Assembly (NCBI GenBank): GCA_021323815.1 | Contig: JAJPKG010000318.1 | Coordinates: 1 to 16,799, forward strand | Direction of reading: 5' to 3' | From: Pseudomonadota bacterium | GTDB lineage: Bacteria; Chloroflexota; Ktedonobacteria; Ktedonobacterales; JACDGC01 | DNA: 16,799 bases | In this document: piece after piece, positions 1-6,034 of the stretch | Layout: each line of letters opens with the position of its first letter | Numbering within the stretch: the stretch's first letter is position 1 | Made by a program: the position numbers and the translations under genes | The notes under the pieces: model-generated | The model's database searches: none | What the model was told of the DNA's origin: nothing | The model's input: the letters and a program-made list of their open reading frames with translations, nothing else

Positions 1-22
1 CCGCCGGGGAAGGATCGCGCGT

Positions 23-81
23 GGCACGTCCGCCGGGGGATAGAATCCCCCTGCTCGAAAGACAAAGCCCCTACGGGGCTG
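23..81 (+). repeat. Double-hairpin dispersed repeat, copy 1
   Basis: This copy has two hairpins in a row. The first pairs GGGGGAT (35-41) with ATCCCCC (45-51) around a 3-nt loop. The second pairs AGCCCC with GGGGCT around TAC (66-80). The reverse complement of copy 2 (202-260) matches along the whole length, including a perfect 17-nt block at 64-80. A partial direct repeat of its CCGCCGGGG core also occurs at 1-9. It looks like a REP-like or miniature palindromic element; nothing in it codes for protein. Confidence 0.75.
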
Positions 82-201
82 TGCGGCAAGAGGATCGCGT
101 ATAGGATGGATAATCGCTCGGCGAAAAAAGCGCAGATATCACACCACCCATAACGGCGAGGAAATGACTAAGCATGCCACGCGAGATCCATCCTCCGGTC
201 G

Positions 202-260
202 CAGCCCCGTAGGGGCTTTCTTTATCGAGCCGGGCGGCTTTAGCCCCCGGCGGGCTTGCC
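202..260 (-). repeat. Double-hairpin dispersed repeat, copy 2 (inverted)
   Basis: This is an inverted copy of the repeat at 23-81, so the two face each other across about 120 nt. That gap also holds a perfect 9-bp inverted pair (103-111 with 186-194). Copy 2 lies directly downstream of the stop of the minus-strand ABC gene, and its GC-rich hairpins may act as that gene's transcription terminator. Related copies in the same orientation are at 7384-7438 and, partly, at 2960-2993. Confidence 0.75.
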
Positions 261-283
261 ATGTGTGCTCCGTTTCTCGTCTC

Positions 284-2131
284 TCACTCTTCCTCGCTCG
301 CTCCAACCGGCATGGCCACATCGCCGGCAGCTTCCAGTGTCGCTTCCCATTCCTCTTGCTCGCGCAGTTGCAGATCGTAGAGACGGGCATAGACGCCGCC
401 CTGCGCCAGCAATTGCTGGTGCGTACCGCGTTCCACAATGCGCCCGTGTTCCAGCACCAGAATCTGGTCGGCGTGCTTGACGGTGCGCAGGCGCGAGGCC
501 ACGACGAAGCTGGTGCGCCCCTGCATCACGGCGTCCAGCGCAGCATGGATGAGATATTCCGTCTCCATATCCACGCTGGAGGTTGAGTCGTCCAAAACGA
601 GAATGCGCGGGTCCAGCAGCAGGGTGCGGGCGATAGCGACGCGCTGCTTTTGGCCGCCGCTGAGCGTGACGCCGCGCTCGCCTACCCACGTGTCATAGCC
701 GTCGGGCAGCGACATGATGAAATCGTGCAGCCGCGCGACCTTCGCCGCCGCGACGATCTGCTCTTCGGTGGCATCGCTCACGCCCATCGCAATGTTTTCG
801 CGGATGGTGGCGTTGAAGAGGAACACGTCTTGCAGCACCATGCCAATGTTGCGCCGCAACGACGCCAGTTGGATATCGCGCACGTCGTGGCCGTCAATGA
901 GCACGCGCCCTGCTGTCGCGTCATAAAAGCGTGGCAACAGGCTCAGCAGCGTGCTTTTGCCGCTGCCCGTCGCGCCCAGAATGGCGACGATCTGCCCAGG
1001 CTGGGCGTCGATGTCGATGTCGTGCAACACTTCGCGCCCATTCTTGTACGTGAAGCTGACATGCTCAAAGCGCACATGGCCCGCGACGTGCTCCAACACA
1101 CGGGCATTCGGTGTATTCTGGATGCTCGGCTGCATATCCAGCACTTCAAAGAGGCGCTGGCCGCTGGCAATGGCCCGCAACAACCAGTTCATCATGAAGC
1201 CGAAAGCGCGCACCGGTGTGCCGAGCAGCAACACATATTGCATCACGGCCACCAGCGTGCCCAGGCTCAGTTGGTGCTGAATCACCTGAACGCCGCCGAT
1301 GCCCAGCGTGATGACGGTGACGGCATTGAGGACGAAGATCATCAGCGGCTGGTTCCAGGCCGAGGTGCGCATGGCATCCATCTGCACGTCGCGCAGCCGC
1401 CGATTCTTGCGCTGATATTTCTGGATCTCATAGTCCTCGCGGGCAAAGGACATCACCACGCGCCGCCCGCTGAGGCTTTCTTGCATCACCGTGCTGAGAT
1501 CACCGGTCTCGGCCTGCACCGCGCGCCACATGGGGCCGAGGTGCCGCGCCACCTGCAATGCCAGTGCCGCGATAATCGGCAGGGCGATCAGCGTCACCAG
1601 CGTCAGCGGCAGGCTGAGCCGTGCCAGGATGGTGATCACCGCGCCAAAGGTCAGCACGGCCACCACCACGCGCACGATGCCCAGCGGAATGAACTGCCGC
1701 AGCGATTCGATATCCACCGTCATGCGCGACATCAACTGGCCGGTCTCGGAATCATCGTGAAAATCGAAGCTCAGGTGTTGCAGATGATTATAGACGGTGT
1801 TGCGCAGATCATACGCGACCTTGACGGAGAGCGCCTGGGAATAGTAGCCCTGGCCATAGGCGAACAGACCGCGCAACCCACTGATGACGAGGACGCCGAG
1901 GGCGGCATACACCAAATAGTCGAACCGGCCCGCCTGGATGCCGGTATCGATCACCCAGCCCAGCAGCCAGGGCACAATCAAGGCGAAGCCGGTGGCGAGG
2001 ACGGTGCAGGCGAGGGTGGCCAGCGTCAGGCCCAGATGAGGACGCAACAACCGAAAAATGCGGCGATAGATACGCCAACTGACCCGCCACGACGGGATGG
2101 GCGTGACGGCGACAGATGGGGCGAGCGCCAT
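284..2131 (-). CDS. ABC exporter half-transporter (permease-ATPase fusion), degenerate ATPase site
   Basis: This is a type I ABC exporter half: a six-helix transmembrane domain (about residues 25-325) fused to a nucleotide-binding domain (about 350-590). Numbered from the ATG at 2131, Walker A GATGSGKST is at 386-394, the Q-loop Gln at 434, signature LSGGQ at 490-494 and Walker B ending LVLDD at 511-515. The residue that is normally catalytic Glu is Asp515, and the switch His is Ser546 (VAS instead of AH). In known heterodimeric exporters (TM287/288, BmrCD) one subunit carries exactly this kind of change. It therefore probably works with a canonical partner, exporting drugs, lipids or peptides. 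The partner is not adjacent. A GTG at 2137 is possible, but AAAGGA lies 8 nt from the ATG and only 2 nt from the GTG. The substrate cannot be told. Confidence 0.93.
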   Translation of the reverse strand: MALAPSVAVTPIPSWRVSWRIYRRIFRLLRPHLGLTLATLACTVLATGFALIVPWLLGWVIDTGIQAGRFDYLVYAALGVLVISGLRGLFAYGQGYYSQALSVKVAYDLRNTVYNHLQHLSFDFHDDSETGQLMSRMTVDIESLRQFIPLGIVRVVVAVLTFGAVITILARLSLPLTLVTLIALPIIAALALQVARHLGPMWRAVQAETGDLSTVMQESLSGRRVVMSFAREDYEIQKYQRKNRRLRDVQMDAMRTSAWNQPLMIFVLNAVTVITLGIGGVQVIQHQLSLGTLVAVMQYVLLLGTPVRAFGFMMNWLLRAIASGQRLFEVLDMQPSIQNTPNARVLEHVAGHVRFEHVSFTYKNGREVLHDIDIDAQPGQIVAILGATGSGKSTLLSLLPRFYDATAGRVLIDGHDVRDIQLASLRRNIGMVLQDVFLFNATIRENIAMGVSDATEEQIVAAAKVARLHDFIMSLPDGYDTWVGERGVTLSGGQKQRVAIARTLLLDPRILVLDDSTSSVDMETEYLIHAALDAVMQGRTSFVVASRLRTVKHADQILVLEHGRIVERGTHQQLLAQGGVYARLYDLQLREQEEWEATLEAAGDVAMPVGASEEE

Positions 2132-2291
2132 GATCACGATCCTTTCTGAAAGTGGAAATCATGGCCCAACCAGAGCAGGACAAAACGAGCAGAGGCAGAG
2201 CAACCGGATGGAACATCCTTAACAGATCTTTAAACGGCTGAAAGAGCGCAAAAAGCACGCCGACGCGTGCAGATGACGATCTTTCATGTGG

Positions 2292-2327
2292 ATGATAGAT
2301 ATCATACATCATATGGCCATCATATGA
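2292..2327. promoter_or_regulatory. Tandem AT-rich palindromes, candidate operators
   Basis: Two inverted repeats lie side by side: ATGATA-GA-TATCAT (2292-2305) and TCATATG-GCCAT-CATATGA (2309-2327). They are in the divergent gap between the ABC exporter (-) and cupin (+) genes, directly upstream of the cupin promoter's -35 box. Size and symmetry suit a dimeric regulator of the MarR, TetR or GntR kind, but no regulator gene is adjacent. The function is inferred. Confidence 0.5.
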
Positions 2328-2334
2328 CAACTTC

Positions 2335-2362
2335 CTGACAAGAAGGATTCGTGTGCTACACT
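2335..2362 (+). promoter_or_regulatory. Sigma-70-type promoter for the cupin gene
   Basis: A -35 box CTGACA (2335-2340, one mismatch from TTGACA) and a -10 box TACACT (2357-2362) are separated by 16 nt. The predicted transcript would start near 2369. That excludes the GTG at 2351 as a start codon and supports the ATG at 2435. Confidence 0.5.
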
Positions 2363-2434
2363 ATCGAATGGAGCAACCAAAGGTTGACTTCCAACCTCAA
2401 CTCAGAAAGGCAGAAGGCAGAAAGGCGAAAACAA

Positions 2435-2893
2435 ATGACCATGCTTCATCCCAAACTGGTCGGCTCCCAGGCAGGGGATCGTGTGTTGGTCCTGGGGGAA
2501 CCACGCCGGTTCCTGCTGACTCCGGAGGAAACGAATGGCACATTTCTGTTGTTTGAGACAACAACCCAACCAGACAAAGGTGTTGTTGCGCATCGGCATC
2601 GTGCTGAAGAAGAAACCTTTTATGTTTTAGCGGGGATATATGACGTTCAGGTGGGCGACCAACGAACCATCGCCGAGGCAGGGGCATGCGTTTTCGTTCC
2701 ACGCGGTGTTGTCCACGCATTCAAAAACATTGGTCAACAGGTGGGGCGGATGCTCGTTATGGTATCACCCGGCGTCGATCACGCCAGGCTCTTCCGCATG
2801 CTCGATGCCCACGCCCGCGCTGGAAATCCGCCCAGCCTCGAAGAAACGGCAGCTTTAGCTTATCAGCATGGGTGGGAAATCGTTTCCTCCTGA
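2435..2893 (+). CDS. Single-domain cupin protein
   Basis: A 152-residue cupin-2 type protein. Both conserved motifs are intact. Motif 1 has metal-ligand positions His53, His55 and Glu60, ending at Gly67. Motif 2 runs from Gly83 through Pro89 and His94 to Asn98. The fold is a small beta-barrel that binds a divalent metal. Members range from dioxygenases and isomerases to sugar-binding or regulatory proteins, and the sequence does not tell which. There is no signal peptide, so it is cytoplasmic. The ATG at 2435 is preferred over the GTG at 2351 because the latter falls inside the predicted promoter. It is divergent from the ABC exporter and closed by a hairpin, so it is probably transcribed alone. 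Confidence 0.9.
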   Translation: MTMLHPKLVGSQAGDRVLVLGEPRRFLLTPEETNGTFLLFETTTQPDKGVVAHRHRAEEETFYVLAGIYDVQVGDQRTIAEAGACVFVPRGVVHAFKNIGQQVGRMLVMVSPGVDHARLFRMLDAHARAGNPPSLEETAALAYQHGWEIVSS

Positions 2894-2898
2894 TGCTG

Positions 2899-2934
2899 TG
2901 CCGATTGGCGATGCGGTCGAATCGCCAATCGGCA
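2899..2934 (+). terminator. Long perfect hairpin after the cupin gene
   Basis: A 14-bp perfect stem (2899-2912 with 2921-2934) with an 8-nt loop starts 5 nt after the cupin stop codon. It is a likely terminator or mRNA 3'-end stabiliser. The T-rich tail is weak (ATCTTGA), so it may not act as a classical intrinsic terminator. Confidence 0.6.
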
Positions 2935-2959
2935 TCTTGACACGCTATCTCACTGTGCC

Positions 2960-2993
2960 AGCCCGGAGGGCGTCTTTTCCGAGCCGGGGACAT
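2960..2993 (+). repeat. Partial copy of the double-hairpin repeat
   Basis: This stretch has the order hairpin (GCCC-GGA-GGGC), TCTTTTCCGAGCCGGGG. It matches the left and middle part of the copies at 202-260 and 7384-7438. The right-hand hairpin is missing, so this is a truncated or diverged copy. Confidence 0.45.
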
Positions 2994-3025
2994 GTTGTCA
3001 TCAGCAGTCGTGCCGGCTCATCCTC

Positions 3026-3071
3026 CTATTAAAACAATCGAGGATGGCACTGTTTCGGTACCATCCTCGAT
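3026..3071 (-). terminator. Intrinsic terminator of the rplJ-rplL operon
   Basis: A perfect 11-bp stem (3037-3047 with 3061-3071) with a 13-nt loop is followed, on the minus strand, by the T-rich tract TTGTTTTAAT. It lies 25 nt beyond the rplL stop codon and ends the operon. Confidence 0.85.
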
Positions 3072-3096
3072 ATGCTGTTGGGGATATACGGCGCAA

Positions 3097-3501
3097 TTAC
3101 GCGGCCTTGACATCGACGGTCGCGCCGGCTTCTTCCAGCTTGGCTTTGAGGCTGTTGGCCTCGTCCTTCGATACGCCCTCTTTGATCGGCTGCGGTGCGC
3201 CCTCGACCAGATCTTTCGCCTCTTTCAGGCCCAGGCCGGTCAGTTCGCGCACGACTTTGATGACGCCGATCTTCTTGCTGGCATCCGCCAGGCCGGAAAG
3301 CACCACATTGAACTCGGTCGGCTCCTCAGCGCCGCTGGTTGTGGCCTCGCCGGCACCCGTCGGCATGGGCATGGGCATGCCCATCGGCATGGCGGCGGCA
3401 GCGGTCACGCCCCATTTCTCTTGCAGGGTCTTGGTCAGCGTGACCAGATCCAGCACGTTCAGTTCTTCGATCTGCGCGATGATGTCATCGATTTTTGCCA
3501 T
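3097..3501 (-). CDS. rplL: Large ribosomal subunit protein bL12 (L7/L12)
   Basis: Stalk protein of the 50S subunit that recruits and stimulates the translation GTPases. The N-terminal dimerisation segment (about residues 1-35) binds L10. A flexible hinge (about 36-60) follows, then the C-terminal globular domain (about 61-134) with the conserved KIGVIKVVRELTGLGLKEAK helix. At 134 residues it is somewhat longer than the usual 120-125. The extra length is in the hinge, which is Met/Pro-rich (MPMGMPMPMP). Start: GAGGAG lies 8 nt before the ATG. It follows rplJ by 47 nt in one operon and is closed by a strong terminator. Confidence 0.98.
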   Translation of the reverse strand: MAKIDDIIAQIEELNVLDLVTLTKTLQEKWGVTAAAAMPMGMPMPMPTGAGEATTSGAEEPTEFNVVLSGLADASKKIGVIKVVRELTGLGLKEAKDLVEGAPQPIKEGVSKDEANSLKAKLEEAGATVDVKAA

Positions 3502-3548
3502 GATGGTTGCTCCTCGGTTGTTCGTATGATGGGTGTTCGCAGGTGAAA

Positions 3549-4073
3549 TCAGAAGGTTGCGCCTTGCTTCTCGGCATAGTTGCGCAGGATCTGCACAAGG
3601 TCGCGGGCGGGCGCGCCGAGGAGGCCGGTGACCTGGCTCAGCGGGCCTTGCACCGTGCCGACGGCTTGCGAGCGCAGGGCATCACGCCCAGGCAGCTTGG
3701 AAAGGCTTTCCAGTTGGGCGGCGCTCAGCTTTTGGTTGCCCATCATGCCGGCCTTGACCGTGACGATCTTCGACGTGCGCACGTAATCCAGCACAGCTTT
3801 AGCGACGGAAGCATCATCGTCATAGCCGATGGCGATGGCAGTGGGGCCGACAAGAACATCATCCACATTGGCGACGCCGGCAGCATGTGTGGCGTTGCGG
3901 AACAGGGTGTTCTTGACAACCTGAAATTCCATGCCGCTTGAGCGCAGTTTCTTGCGCAGTTCGGTCTGCTCGGCCACGTTCAGCCCTTGCGTCTGCATCA
4001 ACACCAGCGCTTTCGCACGGCGCAGCTTTTCCGTCAACGTGTCGATGATGGCATTTTTACGTGGAGTTGGCAT
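3549..4073 (-). CDS. rplJ: Large ribosomal subunit protein uL10
   Basis: L10 anchors the L7/L12 dimers to 23S rRNA at the base of the ribosomal stalk. This copy has 174 residues, a normal length. The N-terminal rRNA-binding part contains RAKALVLMQTQGLNVAEQTELR and VVKNTLFRNA, both typical of the family. The C-terminal helix (about 140-174) should bind L7/L12. Start: AAGGGGG is 7 nt upstream of the ATG. It is first in a two-gene operon with rplL and has its own promoter and leader. In most bacteria rplK-rplA precede and rpoB follows; here the neighbours are a LacI repressor and a cupin gene. Confidence 0.98.
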   Translation of the reverse strand: MPTPRKNAIIDTLTEKLRRAKALVLMQTQGLNVAEQTELRKKLRSSGMEFQVVKNTLFRNATHAAGVANVDDVLVGPTAIAIGYDDDASVAKAVLDYVRTSKIVTVKAGMMGNQKLSAAQLESLSKLPGRDALRSQAVGTVQGPLSQVTGLLGAPARDLVQILRNYAEKQGATF

Positions 4074-4328
4074 CTGATTTCCCCCTTTCTGTGAGCGATG
4101 CTGATGAGCGACTCACGCGTGACGAGGGCAACAAAAAAGCCCCTCAGGCAACATTTTGCCCAGGGACCAGGGGAATGGATGTGCACCTCATGCCCGCAGC
4201 ACGCGCCAGCATAGCAGCGCATCGCCGCATTGGTTGAGATGCTCCCCCACCTCGGCAGGATCCGCCATCAGGCAGAATTGAACGGCACAACCGTACCTGC
4301 GGTCACTGGTGGAAAATCGCTCACTCTG
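4074..4328 (-). ncRNA. rplJ 5' leader (L10-leader-like)
   Basis: About 255 nt of untranslated RNA lies between the predicted start point and the rplJ ATG. L10 leaders in other bacteria bind the L10(L12)4 complex to repress their own operon. Position, length and the terminator-like hairpin inside fit that role. I could not verify the L10-binding core motif by eye, so the assignment rests on position. No tRNA or other gene is seen in this stretch. Confidence 0.5.
4133..4173 (-). terminator. Attenuator hairpin in the rplJ leader
   Basis: On the minus strand CCCCT (4169-4173) pairs with AGGGG (4140-4144). Inside, GGCAA pairs with TTGCC (4147-4151 with 4156-4160). A run of six T follows (4133-4138). 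This is an intrinsic-terminator shape placed 60 nt before the rplJ ATG, as expected for attenuation of a ribosomal protein operon. Confidence 0.65.
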
Positions 4329-4334
4329 AGGGAG

Positions 4335-4364
4335 AGTATACCCCACGTATCTCGGCTATGTCAA
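4335..4364 (-). promoter_or_regulatory. Strong promoter of rplJ-rplL
   Basis: On the minus strand an exact TTGACA (4359-4364) and TATACT (4335-4340) are separated by 18 nt. Only one of twelve positions differs from consensus. The predicted transcription start is near 4328. Confidence 0.8.
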
Positions 4365-4401
4365 ACGCCCCCTCTTTTGGGGGAAGTGGCAACCGTCCAT
4401 C

Positions 4402-4418
4402 ATATCATCTCATGATAT
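4402..4418. repeat. Perfect 17-bp AT-rich palindrome
   Basis: ATATCAT-CTC-ATGATAT lies 38 bp upstream of the rplJ -35 box. It may be an operator, part of an AT-rich upstream element, or a hairpin for the convergent end of the LacI-gene transcript. It shares the ATGATA/TATCAT half-site with the palindrome at 2292-2305. Confidence 0.5.
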
Positions 4419-4548
4419 TTAAAGAGTCGCCATAGAACGCCCCGCGCGACGAGTGCAATCGGCTCCTCACAGCGCCATCGGCTCTTCGGATACCTCATCA
4501 TGCGCGGGACGAGCATCACGGCATCGACGGTACCAAAAATCAGTCACC
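4419..4548. other. Non-coding stretch between the rplJ promoter and the LacI gene
   Basis: No gene is seen here. It contains a spaced inverted pair CCCGCGC/GCGCGGG (4441-4447 with 4503-4509) and a direct repeat ATCGGCTC(C/T)TC at about 4458 and 4479. These could form the 3' end of the repressor mRNA, but no clear T-tailed terminator is visible. Confidence 0.4.
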
Positions 4549-5679
4549 TCATTTGCCGGCATGCCGCAAATCTCCTTTGGGCGGCGCGGTGGATTCGCGG
4601 ATGATAAGCGTGGTCGGCAACATGATCTGCTCAAAGGGCAGGGGATCTGGGGATTCCATGAGCTGCAACATGAGGCGCATCGCTCGCGTGGCTTTTTCCG
4701 CAATGGGTTGGCTGACCGTCGTGAGGGGGGGTGTCGCCAGGGCAGCCTCAGGGATGTTATCGAAACCAATGATGGAAATATCATTCGGCACGCGCAGCCC
4801 GTGTTGGTCGCAGGCGCGCATGGCCCCCAACGCGATGGCATCGCTCATGGCGAGAACGGCGGTTGGGGTGGTGCCGGCGCGCTCAAGCAGTTGGGACATG
4901 GCCGCCTGCCCACTGGCGATATCTGAATGCGATTCGATCTGCTCGATCTCAGTGCGCTCGCCCGCTATCGCCAACCCTCGATGATAGCCGGCCAGTCGTT
5001 GAGCGGTCACATAGGTGACATCGCGCGAATAGCGATGCGGATCTTCCGGCGGCGAGTCAAAGGCGATGATGGCAACGTGGCGATGGCCGAGCGCGGCCAG
5101 ATGTGCGGCGGCGGCATACGCGCCCCCTTCATCATCCACCAGCACGCTGTGCCAGGTGGTGCTGGGCGCGCCATCCACCACCACCAGCGGCAAATGGCGA
5201 CGCTTCAACGCGGAAAGAAACGGGCTTTCAGGCGTCAGTCCCAGCGTGATGATGCCATCGACAATCGCCGTCTGGATGGTGCGCACGCTTGAACCCAATC
5301 GCGGCGGCAACAGCGTCAGCGCCAGGCCGTGCTGATCACACATGCGCCCCATGCCGCGCACAAACGCTGTGGTGAACGGATCGGCAAAAGCCGCCTCAAT
5401 CGGCTCAACCATCAGCAGGCCGACGGCGTCGGTGTGGCGCGTGTTCAACAGCCGCGCAATGGGATCGGGCGAATAGCCTAATGTTTCAGCCACCTGCAAA
5501 ATGCGCGAGCGCGTATCCGCCGAGATCTGCTCTGGAGCGTTATAGGCAAACGAGACGGCGGCGCGCGAGACGCCGGCAGCTTTGGCAACCGTGGAAACGG
5601 TGACGGACCTGCGCTTGCGCCGGCTGCGCTTCGCGCGCAGTGGCTCGCCGCCATGCTGCCCTTCGGGTTCAGTGGTCAA
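4549..5679 (-). CDS. LacI-family transcriptional repressor
   Basis: A sugar-responsive DNA-binding repressor of 376 residues from the proposed TTG start. A basic N-terminal tail is followed by the LacI helix-turn-helix (about residues 26-47, VSTVAKAAGVSRAAVSFAYN) and the hinge helix region (about 69-85). The periplasmic-binding-protein-like effector domain follows (about 88-366, including VDGIITLG and ISIIGFDNIPEAALATPPLTT). The TTG at 5679 is chosen because AAAGGGGA sits 7 nt upstream; a longer TTG start at 5703 lacks a ribosome binding site. It is divergent from the sugar ABC operon and probably represses it and itself until a malto-oligosaccharide or related sugar binds. The ligand is inferred from context. 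Confidence 0.93.
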   Translation of the reverse strand: MTTEPEGQHGGEPLRAKRSRRKRRSVTVSTVAKAAGVSRAAVSFAYNAPEQISADTRSRILQVAETLGYSPDPIARLLNTRHTDAVGLLMVEPIEAAFADPFTTAFVRGMGRMCDQHGLALTLLPPRLGSSVRTIQTAIVDGIITLGLTPESPFLSALKRRHLPLVVVDGAPSTTWHSVLVDDEGGAYAAAAHLAALGHRHVAIIAFDSPPEDPHRYSRDVTYVTAQRLAGYHRGLAIAGERTEIEQIESHSDIASGQAAMSQLLERAGTTPTAVLAMSDAIALGAMRACDQHGLRVPNDISIIGFDNIPEAALATPPLTTVSQPIAEKATRAMRLMLQLMESPDPLPFEQIMLPTTLIIRESTAPPKGDLRHAGK

Positions 5680-5717
5680 GATGCATCCCCTTTCGCCAAA
5701 CAACGTATCCTCTGATC

Positions 5718-5727
5718 ATGGTACCAT
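5718..5727. promoter_or_regulatory. Candidate LacI-family operator
   Basis: The perfect palindrome ATGGTACCAT lies between the divergent repressor and transporter genes, 35 bp upstream of the transporter promoter. It falls in the spacer of a weak possible promoter for the repressor gene (TTGGAA, 17 nt, CATGAT on the minus strand). Its role as an operator is inferred. Confidence 0.4.
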
Positions 5728-5761
5728 TGATGGCAACTTCCAAAATCCTCGCGGTACCCTC

Positions 5762-5790
5762 TTGACAAATGAATTCTATTCCGGTATCAT
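5762..5790 (+). promoter_or_regulatory. Promoter of the sugar ABC transporter operon
   Basis: An exact TTGACA (5762-5767) is followed after 17 nt by TATCAT (5785-5790, one mismatch). The predicted start is near 5797, giving a ~238-nt leader before the binding-protein gene. Confidence 0.8.
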
Positions 5791-5799
5791 ATCTGCTGT

Positions 5800-5818
5800 T
5801 AGATGTCCTGCACATCTA
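5800..5818 (+). promoter_or_regulatory. Inverted repeat at the transcript start
   Basis: TAGATGT-CCTGC-ACATCTA begins within a few bases of the predicted transcription start. It could be a downstream operator for the LacI-family repressor or a 5'-end hairpin protecting the mRNA. The rest of the leader to 6034 holds AT-rich half-site-like stretches at 5821-5836 and 6010-6021 (AAACCGGTAAA), and no convincing gene. Confidence 0.45.
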
Positions 5819-6034
5819 CTGAACCGATTTAGTTTACCACATAACAGCACGTACAGGGCGCGTGTGCACACACGGAAAGGAGCATGCCGGCGACCGACGC
5901 CATCCCCATCAGCGTTTTCCTTCATCCTGGCGCTTCTCGGTTTGGTCCCTCCACGTGAGATCCCACGCAGACAGTGAGTTCGTTCAGAGGTTGGGTGACG
6001 CACCCAACTAAACCGGTAAAGGTGCTCAACGCAG

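Noticed and set aside
650..2149. A 499-residue open frame on the plus strand over the ABC exporter gene
   Set aside because: It is rich in His, Gln, Arg and Ala with no recognisable domain, and lies opposite a clear ABC exporter. It is a codon-bias shadow.
2351..2434. An N-terminal extension of the cupin protein from GTG at 2351
   Set aside because: The codon lies inside the predicted promoter, its ribosome binding site is only 3 nt away, and the added residues are not cupin-like.
4034..4222. A 62-residue minus-strand frame in the rplJ leader
   Set aside because: It overlaps the attenuator hairpin and the rplJ start, has no recognisable content, and the region is better explained as an untranslated leader.
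5884..5958. A 24-codon open frame in the sugar-operon leader, preceded by GGAAAGGAGC
   Set aside because: The Shine-Dalgarno-like sequence is only 1-2 nt from the ATG, too close for normal initiation, and the peptide shows no attenuation-type residue run.
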